From Enhygromyxa salina (GTDB taxonomy: Bacteria > Myxococcota_A > Polyangia > Nannocystales > Nannocystaceae), in NCBI RefSeq assembly GCF_002994615.1, contig NZ_PVNK01000149.1, forward strand, positions 31,895 to 95,894: a stretch of 64,000 nucleotides of DNA, in the 5' to 3' direction. Positions 55,450-63,863 of the stretch are shown here, piece by piece. The notes below the pieces were generated by a model that ran no database searches, was not told the DNA's origin, and saw nothing but the letters and a program-made list of their open reading frames with translations. The position numbers and the translations under genes are program-made. Within the stretch, counting starts at the first letter, position 1. Every line of letters begins with the position of its first letter.

Positions 55450-56334
55450 TCAGGCGTCCCCGGATCCGGCGGGGCCCCCGGGGCTCGCCGCGCCCTCGAT
55501 GACCACGTTCATCAGGGTCTGGTAGACGGCGTGCATCTGCCCGCCGGTGAAGTCGATGATCGCGCTGTTGAACCAGTACCCGGCGTCGTCGGCGAGGACC
55601 GAGACGAAGGCCGCGACCTCGTCCATGGTGTTCATGCGCCCGGCCGGGAACATCCGATCGTGGATCGCCTTGACCCGGTCCCAGACCTCGGCCGGGAAGA
55701 TCCACTCGAGCGCGGCTGACTCGACGGTGCCGAACTTGAGCGCGTTGACGCGGTAGCCCCGGGGGCCGAGCTCGAGGGCGAGGTGGCGGACGTAGGTCTC
55801 GAGCGCGGCCTTGGACGCGGCGATGACCGAGAGGTTGCCAAGCAGCGACTCGTTGATCGCGTTGTCGAGCGCGAGCAGGCGGGCGCCAGGGGCCAGCATG
55901 TTGCGGCGCAGCAGGGCCTGGGTCCAGTACACGAAGGAGTGGGCCATGCTGTCGAAGGTCTTGGCGACCTGCTTGGGGTGGATCCAGCGGTCCTCGGGCC
56001 CGCTCGCGAGCAGCCCGACCGAGGCGTTGGCGATCGAGTGGACCATGATGTGGACGGACTCGGTCCCGATCGTGGCGAGGACCGTGTCGGCCTCGTCGTC
56101 GATCAGCTCGGGCTTGCCGGCGTCGGCGACGAGCCAGCGGATCTCGCGACCGGCGGCCTCGACCGCGGCGCTGACCTCGGCGACGCCCTCGGGGTGGTTG
56201 CCGCGGTGCAGCCCGATGATGTTGAGCCCGGGCTGGTGGGCGAGGGCTTTGGAGATCGCGGCCCCGGCGCCCGAGGTCGCGCCGAGCATCAGCGCCCAGC
56301 GAGTGTTCTCAACGTCTTGCGGTGCTTGTTCCAT
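55450..56334 (-). CDS. Atypical SDR (FabI/FabG-like) lacking the catalytic tyrosine
   Basis: A 294-residue Rossmann-fold SDR with the dinucleotide loop GATSGAG at 18-24 and a FabI-like middle (HIMVHSIANASVGLLA). In the active-site helix SVIAASKAALE the Lys is at 175, but the YxxxK position (171) is Ile. No Tyr occurs at the YX6K position (168, Leu) either. The C-terminal part (FNSAIIDFTGGQMHAV) is normal. The ATG at 56334 overlaps the acyltransferase 3' end by 46 bp and is needed to include the first strand. It may be a non-catalytic, or mechanistically different, reductase. Confidence 0.82.
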   Translation of the reverse strand: MEQAPQDVENTRWALMLGATSGAGAAISKALAHQPGLNIIGLHRGNHPEGVAEVSAAVEAAGREIRWLVADAGKPELIDDEADTVLATIGTESVHIMVHSIANASVGLLASGPEDRWIHPKQVAKTFDSMAHSFVYWTQALLRRNMLAPGARLLALDNAINESLLGNLSVIAASKAALETYVRHLALELGPRGYRVNALKFGTVESAALEWIFPAEVWDRVKAIHDRMFPAGRMNTMDEVAAFVSVLADDAGYWFNSAIIDFTGGQMHAVYQTLMNVVIEGAASPGGPAGSGDA

Positions 56335-57119
56335 GGTGGGTCGAGGGGCGTGACCCCGGCCCGGACTCGGGCGAGGTCGAGGAGCTCTTGCACGCGGGCC
56401 TGGACCCGCTCGTGGAGCGCTTGCAGGGCCTCGCGATCGCCGAGCAGCGACGCGCGCTCGGGCTTGGGGATCACGGGCACGATCGGGCGTCCGATGATCT
56501 GGTGGACGCGAGCGGGGAAGGGGGGCGACCACGGGTACAGACCCAGCGGCCCGAGCCCGGCCCACAGCGCGGCGTCGCCGTTTTTGATCGCCAGCCGCTG
56601 CTTGGCCCGCTCGCTGTCGAAGAGCCCGAAGTAGGCGTCGTCGACGCCCGAGGCCGCGACGGGCACGACCTCGACGCCGCGCGAGATCGCCAGGCGGAGG
56701 TAGCCGAGCCCGCGCCAGTCGACCTCGTAGCGGACCCAGCCCGGGCGCAGGCCCTCGCTCGCGCCGCCGGGCGCGAAGATGACGTGGCGGCCCTCGCGGA
56801 TCGCGTTGTCGAGGGTCGGCCCCTTGCCGGTCGACCACTGGAGGCCCTCGGTCAGCCAGCGCAGGTAGGGCCAGTTCATGAAGTTGCGGTGGACCAGGGC
56901 CAGCGGCAGGTAGCCCTGCTCGCGGTGGATCTCGGCGCCGAGCATGAACAGATCCCAGGCCAGCGGGCGCCCGTGGTAGCCGACGACGAACTTGCACTCG
57001 TGGGTGCGCAGGTGGTCCATGCCCTCGACGGTGTACGAGAACCATCGCCGCCACCCGGCCATGAGCGCGAGCCAGTGCGCGGTCGCAGCTCGAGAGGGGC
57101 GGCGAGCGCTCAGGCTCAC
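56289..57119 (-). CDS. PlsC-like phospholipid/glycerol acyltransferase
   Basis: A 276-residue membrane-associated acyltransferase. VVGYHGRPLAWD (His49, Asp56) sits at the position of the HX4D catalytic motif but with longer spacing, as in TMEM68/DGAT2-like relatives. FAPGGASEG (115-123) is the substrate-binding motif III. VVPVAASG and IGRPIVPVIP are the last conserved strands. The GTG start at 57119 overlaps the KAS III stop as GTGA. In this operon it would acylate, or move an acyl chain onto, a lipid built by KAS III. The acceptor is unknown. Confidence 0.82.
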   Translation of the reverse strand: MSLSARRPSRAATAHWLALMAGWRRWFSYTVEGMDHLRTHECKFVVGYHGRPLAWDLFMLGAEIHREQGYLPLALVHRNFMNWPYLRWLTEGLQWSTGKGPTLDNAIREGRHVIFAPGGASEGLRPGWVRYEVDWRGLGYLRLAISRGVEVVPVAASGVDDAYFGLFDSERAKQRLAIKNGDAALWAGLGPLGLYPWSPPFPARVHQIIGRPIVPVIPKPERASLLGDREALQALHERVQARVQELLDLARVRAGVTPLDPPWNKHRKTLRTLAGR

Positions 57120-58111
57120 GCGCCGACCTCGTAGATCATCGCCCCGTAGCTGATGCCCGAGCCGACCGCGACCAGGAGCACGAGCTGGCCGGGCTGGACC
57201 TTCCCGCTGCGCCACAGACGATCGAGGCTGACGGGGATCGAGGCCGCCCCGACGCTGCCGATCTCGCCGACGACGCGCAGCAGCTTGTGCGCGGGGATGT
57301 CGAGCTCGCGCGCGAGCATGTCGAACATGCGCCCGTTGGGCTGGTGCGGCAGGACCCAGTCGACCTCGCTCATCGTGACCCCGGCGAGGTCGAGGGCCGT
57401 GCGCGCGCTGGTCAGGATCGCGCTGGTGGCCTCTTGCGTGATCTGCTTGTTGGACACGCCGAAGCGGACGATCTCGGGTTGGTGGGTCAGGCCCGCGTGG
57501 GCCAGGGTCACGCTGCCCCGAAGTCGACCGTCGTTGCGCAGCCAGGACGCGCGCAGGCCCTCGCGCCCGCGGCCGGGTCCGAGGACCAGCGCCGCGGCGG
57601 CGTCCCCGAACACGACGTAGGAGCGCGGGTCACTCGGATCGAGGTGGCGCGACCACAGCTCCGAGACCACGATCCCGACAGGGTGCAGCCCCGTGGCCAC
57701 GCTGCGCGCGCCGATGTCGAGGGCCGAGAGGAAGCCCGTGCAGGCGTTGTTCAGATCGATGCAGTCGCAGCTGCCGCGGAGCCCGAGGGCGTCGCCGACG
57801 GCGTTGGCGGTGGCCGGCAAGAGCATGTCTCCGCCGGTGCAGTTGACCTGGATCAGGCGCAGGAGTTGCGTCGCGTCCATGCCCGCGCGGTCGAGGGCGA
57901 CGCGCATGGCCTCCGCGGCCAGCGAGGCGTGGGTCGTCTCGGGGTCGGCCCACCAGCGGGTCTCGATCCCGGTGCGGGCCACGAGCTCGGCGGGATCCCG
58001 CCCGGGGTACGCGCGCTCACAGACCTCGGCCGTTGTGACCGCACGCCCGGGCAAGACGCTGCTCGTTCCGAGAACGCGGACGGGGATCAGTGGCTCGGCG
58101 GTCCGCGGCAT
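57116..58111 (-). CDS. KAS III-family ketoacyl synthase with altered triad
   Basis: A 331-residue FabH-like thiolase-fold enzyme. Nucleophile Cys124 in NNACTGFLSA and His256 in LPHQPNGRMF are intact. At the place of the catalytic Asn (30 residues after the His, as in FabH) the sequence is EIGSVGAAS, giving Ser286 in place of the usual GNTSAAS Asn. The rest (GDAAAALVLG, VGSGISYGAM) is standard. It is first in the operon KAS III, acyltransferase, SDR, SDR, with a TTGACA promoter and dyad just upstream. It may make a beta-ketoacyl product or act as an acyl transferase like CerJ. Confidence 0.88.
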   Translation of the reverse strand: MPRTAEPLIPVRVLGTSSVLPGRAVTTAEVCERAYPGRDPAELVARTGIETRWWADPETTHASLAAEAMRVALDRAGMDATQLLRLIQVNCTGGDMLLPATANAVGDALGLRGSCDCIDLNNACTGFLSALDIGARSVATGLHPVGIVVSELWSRHLDPSDPRSYVVFGDAAAALVLGPGRGREGLRASWLRNDGRLRGSVTLAHAGLTHQPEIVRFGVSNKQITQEATSAILTSARTALDLAGVTMSEVDWVLPHQPNGRMFDMLARELDIPAHKLLRVVGEIGSVGAASIPVSLDRLWRSGKVQPGQLVLLVAVGSGISYGAMIYEVGA

Positions 58112-58145
58112 CCTTGGGCCGAGATGATGCCACGCAGATCAAGTC

Positions 58146-58174
58146 TGTACAATTTGCCGGCGACAGTATGTCAA
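58146..58174 (-). promoter_or_regulatory. Promoter of the KAS III operon
   Basis: On the minus strand: perfect TTGACA (58174-58169), 17-bp spacer, TGTACA (58151-58146). Transcription would start near 58139, giving a ~28-nt leader to the ATG at 58111. Confidence 0.6.
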
Positions 58175-58179
58175 TACTG
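58164..58179. promoter_or_regulatory. Operator-like dyad over the -35 box
   Basis: CAGTAT-GTCA-ATACTG, a perfect 6-bp inverted repeat with a 4-bp spacer. It covers the TTGACA of the KAS III promoter. The position suits a repressor (TetR/MarR-size site). Confidence 0.55.
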
Positions 58180-58299
58180 GCGGAGCGCGCAGATTCGAAC
58201 CTTTGCGCCCATGGCGGGTTTCTGTTCTCGGTCCACGAAACATGAGGATTCGACTGATCGGAACCGAAGACCCGGGTACCATGGTTTCACTGGGAGCTG

Positions 58300-61200
58300 T
58301 TGTCCGAGCACGGCCACAATTTCGACACTCGCTCGACGCCCGCCGGCGCCGGTGCCACCGTTGATGACGAGGGGAGCATCGCCGGGACGCAACTGGGCGC
58401 GCTCACGGATCTGACCGAGGGCTACGGCGGCTACGAGACCGCGCGGCTCGAGCCGGGCCAGCGCCTCGGACCCTACGAGCTCGAGCGTCACCTCGGCTCC
58501 GGCGGCATGGGCGAGGTCTACTCGGCCCGTCACACCACGACCGGGAAGGAGGTCGCGATCAAGTTCCTGTCGCGGACGACGCCGCGGCTGCTGTATCGTT
58601 TCAAGCGAGAGTTCCGCGCGCTCGCGGACGTCTCGCACCGCAACGTGATCAGCCTCGGTGAGCTCGTCGTGCCGCCGACGGGCGCCGCCTTCTTCACCAT
58701 GGAGTTGATCGACGGGCTGCCCTTCGTCGAGTACGTGCGGCGGCGCGCGCGGGCCGGCGAGCTGCCCAACCTCGTGCGTCTCGGCCGCGCGCTCCGGCAG
58801 CTGGTCGCGGGCCTCGGGCACCTCCACGACGCCGACTGTGTCCACCGCGACGTCAAGCCGTCGAACGTCCTGGTCACGCGCGAGGGCCGGGTCGTGCTCC
58901 TCGACTTTGGCCTGGTCTCGGAGCTCCACGACGAGGACGAGGGCATCTCGCGCGATGGGCAGCTGCTCGGGACGCCCGCCTACATGGCCCCGGAGCAGGC
59001 CAGCATGAGCCAGGTGTCGTCGGCGACCGACTTCTACGCCGTCGGGGTCTTGCTGTTCGAGTGCCTCACGGGCGTGCTGCCCTATCGCGGCTCGGCGATG
59101 GAGATCGTCTTGCTCAAGCAAGACGAAGACATCCCCGATCCGAGCGACCTCGTGTCCGGGATCCCGCCGGCGCTGCGCGAGCTGTGCATCGGCTTGCTGG
59201 CCCAGGACCCGAGCCAGCGGCCGCAGCGTGACGAGATCCTCGACGGCCTCGCCAGCCGAGCCCTCGGCGCCAGCGAGCACAGCAGGCCCCTCCCGAGCGC
59301 GAAGCGTCGAGACCGGCGGGGGCGCGCGCCCTTCGTCGGCCGACGCGCCGAGCTCGAGGTCCTGAACGGCGCGCTGCAGGACGTCCGCAACACGGGCGAG
59401 GCGGTCACGATCCACGTCAGCGGTGAGAGCGGCTACGGCAAGTCGGCGCTCGTCGGCAGCTTCCTCGCCGAGGTCCGGGCCACGACCGACACGATGATCT
59501 TGCGCGGTCGCTGCCTCGAGCGCGAGTCGGTGCCCTACAAGGGCATCGACTCCGTCGTCGACTCGCTCTCCGCTCGTCTCCACCGGATGTTCGAGGACGA
59601 GGTCGCCGAGCTGCGTCCGCGCTACGTCGCGCCCTTGATTCAGATCTTCCCGGTGCTCAGCGACGTGTGGAGGCTCGACGGGGTCATGGAGCAGCGCTTC
59701 GAGCCCGCCGAGCTGCGCCGGCTCGGGCTCGCGGCGCTGCGCGAGGTCCTGAGCTCGATCGCCCGAACGCGGCCGCTGCTGATCCACGTCGACGACTTTC
59801 AGTGGGCCGACGTCGACGGCGCCCGGGTCTTGACCTCGCTGCTTCGACCGCCCGATCCCCCGGCGATCCTGTTGGTGGTCTCGTTCCGGGCCGAGCCGGG
59901 GGCGGGCGCCGACGGCTCGGCCGGTCTCAGCGGTGGCCTCGGCGAGGCGCTGCGCGAGCTGACCTCGGCCGAGGCGCGGCTCGGCCGTGACGTGCGTGAG
60001 CTCGCCGTCGGTCCGCTGTCCGGGGCCGAGGCCAGCGAGCTGGCGTGGACGCTGATGGGCGTCGAAGACGGCGGCTCGATCGGTGAGCGTGAGGAGCTCC
60101 GACGCCGGGCCGACGCGTTCGCGCGCGGGGCCAAGGGCAACCCCTTCTACATCGGTCAGATGGTGCTCGACGACGACGCCGAGGCGGGCGAGTCCGGCGA
60201 CGACCGGATCGTCGCGCGGCGCATCGTGCAGCTCGAACCCGCGGCGCGGCGCTTGCTCGCGACGGTGGCCGTGTCGGGGGGGCCGACGCCGATCGCCGTG
60301 GTCCGCGAGGTGTTCGGGAGCAAGGGCGACGCGGCCGAGACCTCGTGGTCGGATCAGCTGGCCGAGGTCGGCGAGGTCATCGAGAAGCTGTGTGAGCTCG
60401 GGCTGCTCACGCGCCGCGGCGGCGAGTTCGACAGCAGCCACGACAGCGCCACGAGCGGGACGCTGAGCGGACCGCTGCTCGAGGCCGCGCACGGGCGCAT
60501 CCGTGAGGTCACCGTCGGCGAGCTCGAGACCGACGAGCTCGAGCAGATCCACCTCGAGCTCGGCTCGGCGCTCGAGCGCCTCGGCGGCGACGCCGACGCC
60601 CTCGCCGATCACTTCGAGCGCGCGGGCGAGCTGGTCCGCGCGGCCACCTACGCCGAGCAGGCCGCCGAGCAAGCCGTCGAGGCCCTGGCCTTTGGTCGCG
60701 CCGTGCTGCTCTACCGTCGGGTGCTGCGCCTGCTCGACCTGCTCGAGCAGCCCGTGTCGACCCGCGGTCAGGGCGGCCAGGCCCCCGATCCTGCGCGCCG
60801 CCGCCGGCTGCGGGTCGCGCTCGCGGGCCAGCTCGTCAACTTTGGCCGCTCGAGCGAGGCGGGTCGGCTGCTGCGCGAGCTCGCCGACGAGGCCGAGCCC
60901 TCGGACGACGGGCCGGGCGGGCGCCTGGTCCTGCGGCGCAAGGCCGCCGAGCAGCTGCTCCACGCTGGCCACGTCGGCGAGGGGCTCGAGCTCGCGGCCG
61001 TGGTCCTGCGTGAGATCGGCGAGTCGCCCCCGCGGGGTTTTTGGACCTCGATGTGGATGTTCATGTGGGGGCGCCTGCGCCTGGCCTTGCGCGGGCTCGG
61101 CTATCGGGCCCGGCCCGAGGCCGAGCTGCCCGCGGCACAGCTCGAGCACATCGACACGCTCTTGACGATCTACAAGGGCCTGGTCCTGCACCTCGAGATC

Positions 61201-62316
61201 CACTCTTGGGTCCTGCACAACCGGCTCTTGCGCCTGACCCTCGACGCCGGGGAGCCCCGGCGGCTGGCGACGATGTTCGCCAACGAGATGCTGATCGTGG
61301 CCAGCTTCGGTGGTGAGGGCAAGGTCCACGAGCTCGCGGGCCAGGCCCGGGAGCTCGCGGCCTCGGCCAACGACGTCGAGCTCGATCGGACCATCGATCT
61401 CCAGCGCGACCTCGTCGACTACGCGCTCAACCGCTTCAGCGACGCGACCGACCAGCTGCGTGAGCTGCTCCCGCGCCTCGACGACGTCGCCGGGGCCGAC
61501 TGGATCCGCTTCTCCTCGGTCCTCGTCTACTCGAGCCTGTGTGTGATCACCGGGCGCTGGGCCGAGCTCTACCGCAACTTGCCGCAGTGGCTGGCGGCCG
61601 CGCGCGAGCGCGGAAACCTGCGCGAGATCGTCGAGCTCGACGCCTACGCCGCGATGACCGAGCTCCACCGCGGCGACCTCGGCCAGGCCCGCTACCACCT
61701 CGACAAGGGCCGAGAGGCCTGGGACGACACCCGCTACAACTACACCACGCTGATGCTCGATCGCGTGGAGATCTTCATGCTCCTCGCCGAGGGCGAGCTC
61801 GACCGCTTGCTCGAGCGGATCGACAAGCTGCTCGTCGCGGTCAGCCGCTCGAGCGTCGCGCTCAACCCCGTGGTCAAGCGCTTCGTCGATCAGCTGATCG
61901 GGCGCTGCTGGGCGGTCGTGGCCGTGCGCCGGCCGAACGACGCCAAGCTCCGGGCCCAGGTCCGCAAGGTCTGTCGCCGCCTGCGTCGGACCAAGGTCCC
62001 GCTCTACATCGGCGAGGCCGCGATCAACGAGGCCGCGCTGTGCTCGATCGCCGGCGACGAGGGCGAGACGCGGCAGCGCTGGCGCGAGGCCGAGCTGCTC
62101 TTCGATCAGCACAGGATCGAGTGCCAGCTCGCGTGCGTGCGCTGGCACCTGGCCACGGTCACCGAGGGCCGCGAGACCAAGCGCTTCTCTCGCGCGGCCC
62201 ACAACTACTTCGCAGCCAACGGCGTCGCCGATCCCGCGAGCATCGCGAGCATGCTGGTCCCGAGCGCGCTGGCGGGCCCGCCCGACCCCGCAGACCCGGC
62301 AGCGCAGCCGGGGTAA
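58300..62316 (+). CDS. Ser/Thr kinase-AAA ATPase-TPR regulator (PknK-like architecture)
   Basis: A 1338-residue cytoplasmic protein. The kinase domain (~57-320) has LGSGGMGEVY, Lys88, HRDVKPSN (182-189) and DFG (202-204), all canonical, unlike the two HGD kinases in this window. Then comes an AAA/NACHT-like ATPase: FVGRRAELEVL, Walker A GESGYGKS (375-382), Walker B LLIHVDDFQWAD. A long TPR-like helical C-terminus to the end follows. The TTG start has GGGAG 6 bases upstream. It stands alone, divergent from the KAS III operon. By architecture it resembles multi-domain signal kinases common in myxobacteria; targets unknown. Confidence 0.92.
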   Translation: MSEHGHNFDTRSTPAGAGATVDDEGSIAGTQLGALTDLTEGYGGYETARLEPGQRLGPYELERHLGSGGMGEVYSARHTTTGKEVAIKFLSRTTPRLLYRFKREFRALADVSHRNVISLGELVVPPTGAAFFTMELIDGLPFVEYVRRRARAGELPNLVRLGRALRQLVAGLGHLHDADCVHRDVKPSNVLVTREGRVVLLDFGLVSELHDEDEGISRDGQLLGTPAYMAPEQASMSQVSSATDFYAVGVLLFECLTGVLPYRGSAMEIVLLKQDEDIPDPSDLVSGIPPALRELCIGLLAQDPSQRPQRDEILDGLASRALGASEHSRPLPSAKRRDRRGRAPFVGRRAELEVLNGALQDVRNTGEAVTIHVSGESGYGKSALVGSFLAEVRATTDTMILRGRCLERESVPYKGIDSVVDSLSARLHRMFEDEVAELRPRYVAPLIQIFPVLSDVWRLDGVMEQRFEPAELRRLGLAALREVLSSIARTRPLLIHVDDFQWADVDGARVLTSLLRPPDPPAILLVVSFRAEPGAGADGSAGLSGGLGEALRELTSAEARLGRDVRELAVGPLSGAEASELAWTLMGVEDGGSIGEREELRRRADAFARGAKGNPFYIGQMVLDDDAEAGESGDDRIVARRIVQLEPAARRLLATVAVSGGPTPIAVVREVFGSKGDAAETSWSDQLAEVGEVIEKLCELGLLTRRGGEFDSSHDSATSGTLSGPLLEAAHGRIREVTVGELETDELEQIHLELGSALERLGGDADALADHFERAGELVRAATYAEQAAEQAVEALAFGRAVLLYRRVLRLLDLLEQPVSTRGQGGQAPDPARRRRLRVALAGQLVNFGRSSEAGRLLRELADEAEPSDDGPGGRLVLRRKAAEQLLHAGHVGEGLELAAVVLREIGESPPRGFWTSMWMFMWGRLRLALRGLGYRARPEAELPAAQLEHIDTLLTIYKGLVLHLEIHSWVLHNRLLRLTLDAGEPRRLATMFANEMLIVASFGGEGKVHELAGQARELAASANDVELDRTIDLQRDLVDYALNRFSDATDQLRELLPRLDDVAGADWIRFSSVLVYSSLCVITGRWAELYRNLPQWLAAARERGNLREIVELDAYAAMTELHRGDLGQARYHLDKGREAWDDTRYNYTTLMLDRVEIFMLLAEGELDRLLERIDKLLVAVSRSSVALNPVVKRFVDQLIGRCWAVVAVRRPNDAKLRAQVRKVCRRLRRTKVPLYIGEAAINEAALCSIAGDEGETRQRWREAELLFDQHRIECQLACVRWHLATVTEGRETKRFSRAAHNYFAANGVADPASIASMLVPSALAGPPDPADPAAQPG

Positions 62317-62323
62317 GGCAAGC

Positions 62324-63850
62324 TCAGTCCCAGCGGATGCCCTGGGCCAAGGGCAGCGTGGTGCCGCCGTTGATCGTGCAGGTCTGGCGGCGCATGTAGG
62401 CCTTCCACGCGTCGCTGCCGGCCTCGCGCCCACCACCGGTCGCCTTCTCGCCGCCGAAGGCCCCGCCGATCTCGGCCCCGGAGGTCCCGATGTTGACGTT
62501 GGCGATGCCGCAGTCGCTGCCCTGGGCGCTCCAGAAGTGCTCGATCGCCCGGGCGCTGTCGCTAAACAGCGCGCTCGACAGCCCCTGCTCGACGCTGTTT
62601 TGGCCCGCGATCGCGGCGTCGAGCTCGCCGTCGGGGTAGCTGCGCAGATACAGGATCGGCGCGAAGGTCTCGACCTGCATGGGCGGGAAGCTCTCGCTCG
62701 GTCCGAGCGAGTCGGGCACGCGGATCAGCGCTGGCCGGACGTAGTGGCCAGCGCTGTGGATCGAGCTGCCGCCGCTGAGGACCTCGGCCCCGAGGCTCTT
62801 GCTCTGGGTGACCATGGCGGTGAAGCGGCCGACGGCCGCGGCGTCGATCAGCGGGCCGATGAGCTTGTCGGGATCGCGGGGGTCGCCGATCCGCTCGCCG
62901 AGCTGATCGTAGGCGGTGATCAGCTTGGTCGTCAGCTCGTGGGCGACGGAGCGCTCGACGAACACCCGCCGGGTGGTCGTGCAGCGCTGGCCGGCGGTCC
63001 CGACCGCGCCGAAGGCGATCGCCCGGACGGCGAGATCGAGGTCGGCGCTGCGATCGACGATCACCGCGTTGTTGCCCCCGAGCTAGAGCAGGGTCCGACC
63101 GAGGCGCGCGGCGACCCGCGGGGCCACGGCCCGCCCCATCGCGCACGAGCCCGTCGCGCTGACCAGCGGCAGGCGCGGGTCGTCGACCAGCGCGTGGGCG
63201 ACCGGATCGTCGGGGCCGATGATCAGCTGCATCGCGTCGCCGTGGCCGGCCGCGGCGAGGACCGGCTGGAGCAGCCCGTGGACCGCGAGCGCGCTCAGGG
63301 GCGCCGCGAGGCTCGGCTTCCACACGACCGGATCGCCGCAGACCAGGGCGATCGCCGCGTTCCACGACCAGACCGCGACCGGGAAGTTGAAGGCCGAGAT
63401 GCACAGCATCGGTCCGAGCGGCAGCCACTGCTCGAACATGCGGTGATCGGGCCGCTCCGAGGGCATCGTCCGGCCGCCGATCATCCGTGACAGCCCGAGG
63501 GCGTAGTCGCAGATGTCGATCATCTCCTGGACCTCGCCGCGGGCCTCCTCGATGCCCTTGCCGACCTCGATGCACACGAGCATCGCGAGGGGATCTTTGT
63601 ATCGACGCAGGCGCTCGCCCATGGCCCGAACCATCGCGCCGCGCTCGGGCGCCGGGACCCTGCGCAGCGACTCGAACGCGCGCGTCGCCGCGCCGACCTT
63701 GGCCAGCGCCGTCTCGAGATCGTCCTGGCCGAGGTGCCCGAGGAGCTCGGCGCGCGAGGGATCCTCGCAAGCGAGCGACGCCGCGCTCGGGCTCACGAGC
63801 GGCAGCGAGATGTCGAGCTTGGAGAACAGCGCCCGCAGTTCCGAAGACAT
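62324..63850 (-). pseudogene. ALDH7-type aldehyde dehydrogenase with in-frame amber codon
   Basis: The frame encodes a 508-codon ALDH7-family (alpha-aminoadipic semialdehyde dehydrogenase type) enzyme: LCISAFNFPVAVWSWN, GPDDPVAHALV, GTAGQRCTTTRR (nucleophile Cys290) and NGGTTLPLAQG at the end. Codon 256 (63083-63085) is TAG in the stretch RTLL-stop-LGGNNAVIVD, where the family has the general-base Glu (LELGGNNA). Everything before and after stays in frame and well conserved, so the lesion is a single GAG-to-TAG change. It is recent, or a sequencing error. As written, the product would be a 255-residue fragment without the catalytic Cys. Convergent with the kinase gene, 7 bp apart. Confidence 0.88.
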
Positions 63851-63863
63851 GTGGAACCTTAGT

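Noticed and set aside
58171..62436. Open frame of 1421 codons on the minus strand opposite the large kinase gene
   Set aside because: Mirror frame of a high-GC gene: the plus-strand product has kinase, Walker and TPR motifs, while the antisense translation is biased (Asp/Gly/Leu/Arg/Val) with no motifs.
63083..63085. Selenocysteine or pyrrolysine insertion at the ALDH stop codon
   Set aside because: The codon is TAG not TGA, the family residue is Glu, and TAG ends several normal genes here; mutation or sequencing error is simpler.
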